Origin: Candidatus Komeilibacteria bacterium S5_K13
Lineage (GTDB): Bacteria; Patescibacteriota; Patescibacteriia; UBA1558; S5-K13
Length of the DNA stretch: 36,559 nt
Assembly: GCA_019248485.1 (NCBI GenBank)
Contig: JAEHGL010000011.1
Location: 1 to 36,559, forward strand
Direction: 5' to 3'
The first letter of the stretch is position 1; each line of letters opens with the position of its first letter. Made by a program: the position numbers and the translations under genes. The notes beneath the pieces were generated by a model. The model was not told the origin of the DNA and did no database searches. It saw only the letters and a list, made by a program, of their open reading frames with translations. This document shows, in pieces, positions 23,006 through 28,599 of this stretch.

Positions 23006-23503
23006 TTAAAATTTAATTTTATTTAACAAAACTTTAAACCAGTATGTATATTTATCAGGGCAATTCTTTATATCCCTTTTTAAAGAGCGAACATTAATCC
23101 ATTTCCAATCTTCGACTTCTTTATTATTTATCATTGGTGAAAAATTATAATTACCAATTAAAATATGATCGTATTCATATTCTATAAGTTGATCAATATT
23201 TGTTTTGTAAATGAATTTATAAATTTCTTTTAATTCACAATCAAAACCCATTTCTTCAACTAATCTTCGGCGAGCTGCGTTAATCAATATCTCATTAGCT
23301 CTTGGATGACTGCAACAAGTATTTGACCATAATCCTGAAGAATGATATTTTGTTTTAGCTCTTTTTTGAATGAGAAGCTGTTGTTTATCATTGAAAATAA
23401 AAATCGAGAACGCTCTATGGAGTATACCCTCTTTATGAACTTTTAGTTTTTCTTCAATTCCAATTTCTTCATCATTCTCATTTACCAAAATAATTTTATC
23501 CAT
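23006..23503 (-). CDS. idi: Isopentenyl-diphosphate delta-isomerase, type I
   Basis: 165 residues. Nudix-fold Idi signatures: LLIQKRAKTKYHSSGLWSNT, then CCSHPRANE with the catalytic Cys and metal-binding His, RRLVEEMGFDC (Nudix-like helix) and YEYDHILIGNY with the catalytic Glu environment. It interconverts IPP and DMAPP in the cytoplasm, needing Mg2+/Mn2+. Its start overlaps the end of the prenyl synthase gene by 8 bp, so they are translationally coupled. No MEP or mevalonate genes lie in the window, so the IPP source is unknown. Confidence 0.95.
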   Translation of the reverse strand: MDKIILVNENDEEIGIEEKLKVHKEGILHRAFSIFIFNDKQQLLIQKRAKTKYHSSGLWSNTCCSHPRANEILINAARRRLVEEMGFDCELKEIYKFIYKTNIDQLIEYEYDHILIGNYNFSPMINNKEVEDWKWINVRSLKRDIKNCPDKYTYWFKVLLNKIKF

Positions 23504-24659
23504 TTTTGGCCTTTTTTAATTCTACTAAAAATTTATTTGATCTAATTATACTCGACATTGTGGAGAGAAGGTCACGAGATTCACTTTCGGGCAATTTATG
23601 AATTAATGTTTTTGCTTTATTTTCATACCTTCTAGATATTTTTTTACATAAATCATATGCACCTGAATCGAGAATAGCAAGAGCCGCCTCATTAAACTCT
23701 TCTTCTGTGCATTGTTGACCAGAAGAGATTTTATTAAATAAATTCTTTTGTTGTTCAGAGCCATGACGAAGAACATGAAAAATTGGTAAGGATAATCTTC
23801 CATTTCTAAGATCTGCAAATTGATCTTGGTAAACTTTAAATCCAGTTGATCCTTTTGTTAATGGTGCAAAGTCGCCAAAATCATTGTTTATATGTAAGCC
23901 TAAGCCAATTGTTTCACCTATTTCTCTAGCTAAATCGATACTGTCTTCGTTTGCATTTGCTAAAATCGCTCCAATTTCTGCTGATAATCCATAGAGGTAA
24001 CCACTTTGTAATTTAGATTTTCTTATATATTGTGATAGGTATTCTTGATCATTACCAATATTGTCTAATTTATCTATGGTTAACTCAATATCTAGCTCTT
24101 GTCCAATATAAGATTTAGTCATTGCTGAAGAGGTGGCTTTTAAGATTCTTAGTTTATGTTCCTCGCTACATGGTAAATCACAAATTGTTTTCTCAAAGAT
24201 TTCTCTAAAAATTCCAGAAGTGATCGTTATTGAAGTAATCTTCTCGACCATTTCAGAATGATTTGCGTTAAGAACTCTTTTTTTGTTGTCTAATAAAATA
24301 TTGTCTAAATAGGCGTTGATATTGTTTATTTCAGAAGATGCCAAAGCCGAAGATATGTCTAGTTCTTTACTGCCACCACAACAATCAAAGACTAATTGAG
24401 TTAATAAAGATCTCATTACCCCCTTTTCTTTTCGTGCCTCTGGTAGTATCATCATTTTTTCAAATAACGTTTTTAACCTATTTGATTCGTTCATGTGTTC
24501 AGTTTGTGAAATATACTCATTCACTTTTTTATGAACTATCTCCCCAGTAGATCTCAACATATCAAAATACTTAACTTTATTATCTGAAGGCGTCTGCTCA
24601 ATTATTTGAATATTTGATTCTGGATTCTCTTCTAATGGGGTAAATGATGTTTTTTCCAT
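23496..24659 (-). CDS. Polyprenyl synthetase family protein with altered Asp motifs
   Basis: 387 residues, all-alpha. The second motif region reads GLHINNDFGDF, where chain-elongating enzymes have a DDxxD. The conserved STGFKVYQD and DLRNGRLSLPIFHVL follow, the position of the usual K-G-R-x-T-L-P. The first motif is NAYLDNILLDNKKR, where DD-x(2,4)-D is expected. So one Asp of each pair is Asn. N-terminal and C-terminal extensions are larger than usual. It could still condense IPP onto an allylic substrate, or it could be a diverged terpenoid enzyme. Middle gene of yjbQ-prenyl synthase-idi. Confidence 0.75.
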   Translation of the reverse strand: MEKTSFTPLEENPESNIQIIEQTPSDNKVKYFDMLRSTGEIVHKKVNEYISQTEHMNESNRLKTLFEKMMILPEARKEKGVMRSLLTQLVFDCCGGSKELDISSALASSEINNINAYLDNILLDNKKRVLNANHSEMVEKITSITITSGIFREIFEKTICDLPCSEEHKLRILKATSSAMTKSYIGQELDIELTIDKLDNIGNDQEYLSQYIRKSKLQSGYLYGLSAEIGAILANANEDSIDLAREIGETIGLGLHINNDFGDFAPLTKGSTGFKVYQDQFADLRNGRLSLPIFHVLRHGSEQQKNLFNKISSGQQCTEEEFNEAALAILDSGAYDLCKKISRRYENKAKTLIHKLPESESRDLLSTMSSIIRSNKFLVELKKAKNG

Positions 24660-24687
24660 AAATATTTTTTAATAATTATAAAATATC

Positions 24688-25137
24688 TTAGTTCTCAACA
24701 ATCTTTATAAAAACTTTGCGATTTTTTCTTGGACCATCTAATTCTAATAAAGCAATGTCTTGCCATTGACCAATATTTAATTTACCACCACTAATATCCA
24801 ATATAATATTTTGATTTGTTAATGTTTGCCTTACGTGACTCGGACCATTAGAATTATCTACTCGACAAATATTACTAGGGTGTTTTGCACACGAATGTTC
24901 ATATTTACTGCCATCATTATCTACTATTTTTGTAAGTTGATTAATTATATCTTTACAAAGATTGGGTTCAATTGCCTCTTGAATGAACAGAGACAATGTG
25001 GTGTGTAATGAATAACCAAAAAGAGTGCCATTTTTAAAACCACTTTCTTCAATTACCTTTTTAATATCCTCTGTAATTGGAATGACCTCACTTTTATTAT
25101 TGGTGTCATAAGATAAAATCTTTTTAAAAGTATTCAT
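24688..25137 (-). CDS. YjbQ/UPF0047 family protein
   Basis: 149 residues. Family signatures: GYSLHTTLSLFIQEAIEPNL, then DGSKYEHSCAKHPSNICRVD, NSNGPSHVRQTL, GKLNIGQWQDIALLELDGPR. Members form trimers with a conserved His/Asp/Cys-containing pocket. Some have thiamine-phosphate-synthase activity in vitro, but the cellular role is open. First gene of the operon with prenyl synthase (28 bp gap) and idi; the connection with isoprenoids is not explained by known biology. No Shine-Dalgarno. Confidence 0.93.
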   Translation of the reverse strand: MNTFKKILSYDTNNKSEVIPITEDIKKVIEESGFKNGTLFGYSLHTTLSLFIQEAIEPNLCKDIINQLTKIVDNDGSKYEHSCAKHPSNICRVDNSNGPSHVRQTLTNQNIILDISGGKLNIGQWQDIALLELDGPRKNRKVFIKIVEN

Positions 25138-25204
25138 TTTGATTCAAGTTTATTATATGTATTAATTATTAATAATAATAACATTTTGTAAAATTATAGC
25201 AAAC

Positions 25205-25227
25205 AAAAAAATACCTCTTAAGGTATC
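25205..25227 (-). terminator. Terminator of the tRNA-Leu(TAG) transcript
   Basis: ATACC-TCTTAA-GGTAT (25211-25226), itself palindromic, followed on the minus strand by a run of T (25210-25205). It lies after the tRNA 3' fragment and before yjbQ. Confidence 0.7.
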
Positions 25228-25278
25228 TATAAATTCTTTCTACAACAAAGCATTATGGTCTCTCGAACTATCAAAGAA

Positions 25279-25336
25279 TGGTACCGGGAAGAGGACTTCC
25301 CGTCATACGACGGGATAAACTTCTCGTCCTCTTTTC
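25279..25336 (-). pseudogene. tRNA-Leu(TAG) 3' fragment carrying a family B hairpin
   Basis: 25279-25297 is a 19-nt exact copy of the tRNA-Leu 3' end including CCA (25395-25413). Upstream of it on the minus strand is TCCCGTC-GTAT-GACGGGA (25315-25298), the family B hairpin, where the tRNA would have its T-arm. GTCCTCTT (from 25329) pairs with AAGAGGAC of the fragment, so the whole forms a longer hairpin. Confidence 0.8.
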
Positions 25337-25394
25337 TAAATAAAAAAAGCACAAATTAAAATTTATACTTTTTACTTTAAACTTAGAACTTGAC

Positions 25395-25480
25395 TGGTAC
25401 CGGGAAGAGGACTCGAACCTCCACACCACTAGGGTACTTGCTCCTAAGGCAAGCGTGTCTACCAATTCCACCATCCCGGC
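25395..25480 (-). tRNA. tRNA-Leu(TAG)
   Basis: 86 nt with encoded CCA and a long variable arm (TACCCTAGTGGTGTGG). Acceptor GCCGGGA pairs with TCCCGGT (G-T at the first pair). The anticodon loop CTTAGGA in stem TTGC/GCAA reads UAG. D-arm contains TTGGTAGACAC. It is the intact member of a cluster with two 5' fragments upstream and one 3' fragment downstream. Confidence 0.95.
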
Positions 25481-25527
25481 ATAATATATTTTTTCTTTTC
25501 AATTTTGCAATTTTCAATTAGATATTT

Positions 25528-25621
25528 GTGTCTACCAATTCTCCGCCTCGGCTCGCTAGGCTCGCCGACGCCCGCTTCGCCATAGCGATAGCGAGGCGAG
25601 CGAGACAGGCACCATCCCGGC
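25528..25621 (-). pseudogene. tRNA-Leu 5' fragment split by a 68-bp palindrome (copy 1)
   Basis: Minus strand: GCCGGGATGGTG (25621-25610) is the tRNA 5' end. Then comes a GC-rich palindromic insert of 68 bp (25609-25542), then GAATTGGTAGACAC (25541-25528). Removing the insert restores the tRNA 5' 26 nt exactly. The 46-nt AT-rich spacer on each side is identical to that upstream of the intact tRNA. The start-to-start distance from the intact tRNA is 73 bp. Confidence 0.9.
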
Positions 25622-25668
25622 ATAATATATTTTTTCTTTTCAATTTTGCAATTTTCAATTAGATATTT

Positions 25669-25753
25669 GTGTCTACCAATTCTCCGCCTCGGCTCGCCGA
25701 CGCCCGCTTCGCCATAGCGATAGCGAGGCGAGCGAGACAGGCACCATCCCGGC
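25669..25753 (-). pseudogene. tRNA-Leu 5' fragment split by a 59-bp palindrome (copy 2)
   Basis: Same design as copy 1: tRNA 5' end (25753-25742), a 59-bp version of the palindrome (25741-25683), then GAATTGGTAGACAC (25682-25669). The insert lacks 9 bp (CTAGGCTCG on the plus strand) found in copy 1. Distance from copy 1 is 141 bp, that is 73 plus the 68-bp insert. Apart from these copies and the intact tRNA's leader, 25481-25901 holds no gene. Confidence 0.9.
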
Positions 25754-25782
25754 ACAAAGTATTGTTTATCTACTATTACAAT

Positions 25783-25810
25783 ATTATACATAATTGTATT
25801 TATTAATCAA
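25783..25810 (-). promoter_or_regulatory. Promoter of the tRNA-Leu fragment cluster
   Basis: Minus strand TTGATT (25810-25805), 16 bp, consensus TATAAT (25788-25783), about 30 bp before fragment copy 2. The predicted transcript would include both 5' fragments, the intact tRNA and the 3' fragment. Confidence 0.65.
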
Positions 25811-25850
25811 GGTTTAGACGTATGTTTAATAAATCTTAGCTCATTGATTT

Positions 25851-25885
25851 AAAAAAAATTCAGCCCGATCTTTCGAAAGGGCTGA
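25851..25885 (-). terminator. Terminator of the 149-residue membrane-protein gene
   Basis: TCAGCCC (25860-25866) pairs with GGGCTGA (25879-25885); an inner TTTCGAAA palindrome forms the loop. On the minus strand a run of T follows. It is 17 bp after the stop at 25902. Confidence 0.8.
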
Positions 25886-25901
25886 TAAGTGTTTTTATAG
25901 T

Positions 25902-26351
25902 TTACAATGCCTCAATGTATTCTCGAAGCATATTTTTTACTTCAGGCATTTGACTTAGAGGGCAAACAGCCTCTTTATTATGGCCATTAAGGATTCTTAT
26001 AGATTCTTTTTCAACGCTGATACTTATCTGATAGCAGTCAAGATTGGAGTTATCGTCTTTTATGACAAGGGTAAAAATTTCATCCCCACCGCATGCCTCG
26101 GGCATTTTATTATTAGGATAGCAGTTGACTACATATCGGACGTATCTGTCGTATTTTCTCCTACTAATTAAGTTTCGGAGATATTTTTCAAGATTTCTAC
26201 CGATTTTTTCTTGTTTGGCTAGATCTTTCTCTCTTTTGTTGTTGGAGATTTCTTTTTCGTGCTTTTTGTGAGGTCTTACAAAAAAGATAACGACGCAGGC
26301 AATAATTAATAAAATTATTGTACCAAAGAGCAGTTTTTCTATTAAGTCCAT
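25902..26351 (-). CDS. Single-pass membrane protein of unknown function
   Basis: 149 residues from ATG 26351, selected because ATAGGAGGATAAAAATG precedes it; the frame opens 11 codons earlier. Membrane segment at about 7-27 (LLFGTIILLIIACVVIFFVR), then a Lys/Glu-rich linker (HKKHEKEISNNKREKDLAKQ). A small domain follows with a Cys-containing stretch (YVVNCYPNNKMPEACGGDEI). No known family. Likely promoter TTGACA with TAATAT about 18 bp away near 26395-26420. A single-gene unit with a strong Shine-Dalgarno. Confidence 0.65.
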   Translation of the reverse strand: MDLIEKLLFGTIILLIIACVVIFFVRPHKKHEKEISNNKREKDLAKQEKIGRNLEKYLRNLISRRKYDRYVRYVVNCYPNNKMPEACGGDEIFTLVIKDDNSNLDCYQISISVEKESIRILNGHNKEAVCPLSQMPEVKNMLREYIEAL

Positions 26352-26426
26352 TTTTATCCTCCTATGGATATTTTTTTGTAACACTAAATATTATCATAAT
26401 ATATTATTGTGTGTCAATTTCAAATA

Positions 26427-26456
26427 AGGGCCAGGACCAATTTTGGTCCTGGCCCT
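26427..26456. terminator. Perfect 14-bp hairpin upstream of the membrane-protein gene
   Basis: AGGGCCAGGACCAA (26427-26440) faces its exact complement (26443-26456) with only TT between. No T-run follows, so it may be a second, back-up stop for the minus-strand lipoprotein transcript or a regulatory hairpin. Confidence 0.5.
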
Positions 26457-26460
26457 AGAA

Positions 26461-26495
26461 ATAAAAAGGACCCGCCAGGTATTTGGCGAGTCCTT
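26461..26495 (-). terminator. Intrinsic terminator of the lipoprotein gene
   Basis: A 12-bp stem (AAGGACTCGCCA on the minus strand, 26495-26484, with 26477-26466, one wobble) and 6-nt loop, followed by five T. It is 26 bp after the stop at 26521. Confidence 0.85.
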
Positions 26496-26520
26496 AGGAG
26501 ATTTACTTAGGAGGGAAAAT

Positions 26521-27165
26521 TTATCTTTGATAAAGCTTTGTGTACTCTTCCATAGATTCCTTTATTCCTAGGGTTGAATTTTCCTTTTGGAGCATCTTAT
26601 TAATGTCTTTTATAAAATAATTTTTAGCAATTTCTGAGCCAGAATAATTAAGACAAGCAAACTCTTCAATGGCTTGTTCAAGGGTTGTAATGATTGTGTA
26701 GTCTGCTTCACGGACTCTTCTATTCCAATATTCTGTGCCCCTAGGGTCTTTTACAAGATTATCAATAACAATATACTTTTCAATGCCTATTTCACCATCA
26801 ATAAAGTATTCTAAGAAAAATACTTTATTTCCATATTTGGTGCCTTTTATGTATCCGGCATTTCTTTGTATGGAGTCAGGCATATCCTTGTGATACATGA
26901 CAATAGAATCTTGAAGGGCATAGTCTTTAGCATACATTGCTATTACAGACCCACCTTTTATCCAGAAGTCTTCTGTTCTGGCAGGATCATACCCAATAGC
27001 ATCTTTTGATGGAATTGCTCGGGGTATTATTTTTTCCATATTAACAAGAACCTCTTGCTCTTCAATGGAAAATGGTGTTTTTGTCGGTTCTTGTTTTTTC
27101 TGACAGGCGCAGATTATAACACTGAGCAAGATCAGAATAACTCCAAGACCAATAATTTTTTTCAT
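26521..27165 (-). CDS. Predicted lipoprotein of unknown function
   Basis: 214 residues from ATG 27165; TAGGGAGGAACAAATG gives a strong Shine-Dalgarno there, while the frame opens 11 codons earlier. Signal peptide MKKIIGLGVILILLSVIICA ends at a lipobox-like ICAC, so the Cys at position 21 would be lipidated and the peptide cut by LspA (encoded at 13.6 kb). The mature part is mixed alpha/beta with no known motif (IVMYHKDMPDSIQRNAGYIK, WNRRVREADYTIITTLEQAI). Promoter at 27200-27228 with the G-rich motif; terminator at 26466. Confidence 0.72.
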   Translation of the reverse strand: MKKIIGLGVILILLSVIICACQKKQEPTKTPFSIEEQEVLVNMEKIIPRAIPSKDAIGYDPARTEDFWIKGGSVIAMYAKDYALQDSIVMYHKDMPDSIQRNAGYIKGTKYGNKVFFLEYFIDGEIGIEKYIVIDNLVKDPRGTEYWNRRVREADYTIITTLEQAIEEFACLNYSGSEIAKNYFIKDINKMLQKENSTLGIKESMEEYTKLYQR

Positions 27166-27199
27166 TTGTTCCTCCCTATTGTATAATTTCTTATTCAAT

Positions 27200-27240
27200 A
27201 TATTAGGATATCAATTGTTTTTTGTCAATCCCTCACCCTT
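27200..27240 (-). promoter_or_regulatory. Lipoprotein promoter with adjacent G-rich motif
   Basis: Minus strand: AAGGGTGAGGGA (27240-27229) directly abuts TTGACA (27228-27223), then 17 bp, then TAATAT (27205-27200). The G-rich word recurs at the promoters near 27365 and 27830. Confidence 0.7.
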
Positions 27241-27253
27241 AGGGTTAATGTGC

Positions 27254-27308
27254 CGTAGAGATGGGTTTAAAACCCATCTCTGAGTCGGGTTACAAACCCG
27301 ACTCTACG
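27254..27308. repeat. Double-hairpin palindromic element
   Basis: Outer CGTAG/CTACG arms (27254-27258, 27304-27308) enclose two adjacent hairpins: GAGATGGGTTT (27258-27268) with 27270-27280, and GAGTCGGGTT (27282-27291) with 27295-27304. The plan is like that of 3660-3745 and the words GTAGAGA and TCTC are shared. It lies between two divergent promoters. Confidence 0.7.
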
Positions 27309-27364
27309 TTGAACAATAAAAAATATTGGTTATATGATAATTATATTGTTTTATATTAAATTCT

Positions 27365-27405
27365 AAGGGTGGGGGATTGATTTCCCACATACTATGTTTT
27401 ATCAT
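27365..27405 (+). promoter_or_regulatory. Promoter of the Gly-rich small protein with G-rich motif
   Basis: AAGGGTGGGGGA (27365-27376) abuts TTGATT (27377-27382), then 17 bp, then TATCAT (27400-27405), 31 bp before the ATG at 27437. Confidence 0.65.
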
Positions 27406-27436
27406 TTATTTAGAATAAAATTTTTTTGGAGGAAAA

Positions 27437-27733
27437 ATGAAAGACGTATTAGAAAAAACACATGAAGAGATAAAAAAATCAGAGCATCTTCAGGATGGAT
27501 TTGTCTGCGGACAGTGGTCGTTTGATTGTGATATTATAAGTAATATCAATTTTCCAGCCGTCTTAATATCTGATTCTAAAAAACCATCAATTTTTCCATG
27601 GCAAAACGGAACTATTTTTGGTGATTGGTTTTTTAATCCAAACGATTGTTTCGTAAGAACAAATGATTACATTGGTCCTGTTGCAGGAATTATAGGTGGC
27701 CCTGGTCCAGGAGGTCCTGATAGACCATTTTGA
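27437..27733 (+). CDS. Small protein with Gly/Pro-rich tail, unknown function
   Basis: 98 residues. A charged helical start (MKDVLEKTHEEIKKSEHL) precedes an aromatic-rich middle with three Cys (FVCGQWSFDCDI, NDCFVRTND). The C-terminus is Gly/Pro-rich (VAGIIGGPGPGGPDRPF). No signal peptide or known domain. GGAGGAAAAATG is a strong Shine-Dalgarno. It has its own promoter (27365-27405) and terminator (27763-27797), and stops with TGA. A ribosomally made, modified peptide precursor is conceivable but nothing supports it nearby. Confidence 0.6.
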   Translation: MKDVLEKTHEEIKKSEHLQDGFVCGQWSFDCDIISNINFPAVLISDSKKPSIFPWQNGTIFGDWFFNPNDCFVRTNDYIGPVAGIIGGPGPGGPDRPF

Positions 27734-27762
27734 TTTCTCAGCTCTAGATTAACCTAAAATAG

Positions 27763-27797
27763 AAACACGGAATTAATACAAAGTCCGTGTTTTTTAT
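27763..27797 (+). terminator. Terminator of the Gly-rich small protein gene
   Basis: AAACACGGA (27763-27771) pairs with TCCGTGTTT (27784-27792), 12-nt loop, followed by T. Confidence 0.8.
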
Positions 27798-27829
27798 TAA
27801 GAACATCATATTTATAATATAAACAATCT

Positions 27830-27871
27830 AAGGCGGGGGATTTTGACACAATATTTTTATTAGGATATCAT
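27830..27871 (+). promoter_or_regulatory. Promoter of the first HAD gene with G-rich motif
   Basis: AAGGCGGGGGA (27830-27840), 2 bp, TTGACA (27843-27848), 17 bp, TATCAT (27866-27871). The start is at 27925. Confidence 0.65.
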
Positions 27872-27924
27872 TTTTATATTGCAAACTATTTTATTTGCCA
27901 AGGATCATTATTAACAATTTTTAT

Positions 27925-28599
27925 ATGAATCAAGAAAATAAATTTAATTTTAGCGCTGTGCTCTGGGATTTTGATGGAACAATTGCAGATACACAAATTA
28001 TTCATGCAAATACAGAAGTTGAAATAATGAAAAAATACGGTATAGATATATCAAGTGAAGAAATTACAAGAAGATTTTCTGGTGTTAAGTTAAAAGTGAT
28101 TTTTCAAACAATCTTTGACGAAAATAATGTGGTCGCTGATGTGCAAGAAGCCTGTGAGGCGAAGTGGCATCTTATGAATAAATTGTTAAGGCAAGAACTT
28201 CCAGAATTTATGCCAGGCGCAAAAGAATTATTAGATAAATTGTATAATGCTGATATAAAAATGGCTCTCGCAACCTCATCTATAAAAAGTTATGTAGATT
28301 TTATAGTAGATGCACTTTTAATAAGAAATAAATTTCAGCTTATTATCACGGGAGATGATGTAGAACGCGGAAAACCAGATCCAGAAATTTTTATTAAAGC
28401 TGCAAGTGCGATTGGTGTAGAAAATGAAAAATGTCTTGTAATAGAAGATGGAAATGCTGGAGTATTGGCTGCTCAAGCAGCGAATATGAAATGTATTGCA
28501 GCCGGAGATCATATTGATAAAAGCATATTAACTGAAAAAAGTATCTACGTTGATACTTTGGAAATTGTGGACTTTGATTTTTTGAGTAAACTAGTTTAG
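27925..28599 (+). CDS. HAD-superfamily hydrolase, beta-phosphoglucomutase-like
   Basis: 224 residues from ATG 27925 (the open frame begins at a TTG, 27895). Motif I is LWDFDGTIADT; motif II is MALATSS; motif III includes RGKPDPEIF; motif IV is CLVIEDGNAGVLAAQAA. The helical cap between motifs I and II matches the phosphoglucomutase/phosphatase branch. It dephosphorylates or isomerises a small phosphate ester in the cytoplasm; the substrate is unknown. No Shine-Dalgarno, unlike its upstream neighbour. It overlaps the convergent fusion gene by 4 bp. Confidence 0.88.
   Translation: MNQENKFNFSAVLWDFDGTIADTQIIHANTEVEIMKKYGIDISSEEITRRFSGVKLKVIFQTIFDENNVVADVQEACEAKWHLMNKLLRQELPEFMPGAKELLDKLYNADIKMALATSSIKSYVDFIVDALLIRNKFQLIITGDDVERGKPDPEIFIKAASAIGVENEKCLVIEDGNAGVLAAQAANMKCIAAGDHIDKSILTEKSIYVDTLEIVDFDFLSKLV

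Noticed and set aside
25455-25753. Three evenly spaced repeats, CRISPR-like
   Set aside because: The repeats are the tRNA-Leu 5' end plus leader, and the apparent spacers are identical AT-rich leader and a palindrome. No cas genes are present.
25279-25753. Split tRNA-Leu genes needing trans-joining, as in Nanoarchaeum
   Set aside because: An intact tRNA-Leu(TAG) with the full cloverleaf lies between the fragments, and the fragments do not divide the tRNA at one common point.
25271-25791. Open frames with repeated peptides (GWCLSRSPRYRYGEAG)
   Set aside because: They are translations of the repeated tRNA fragments and palindromes. No start signal or conservation is expected.
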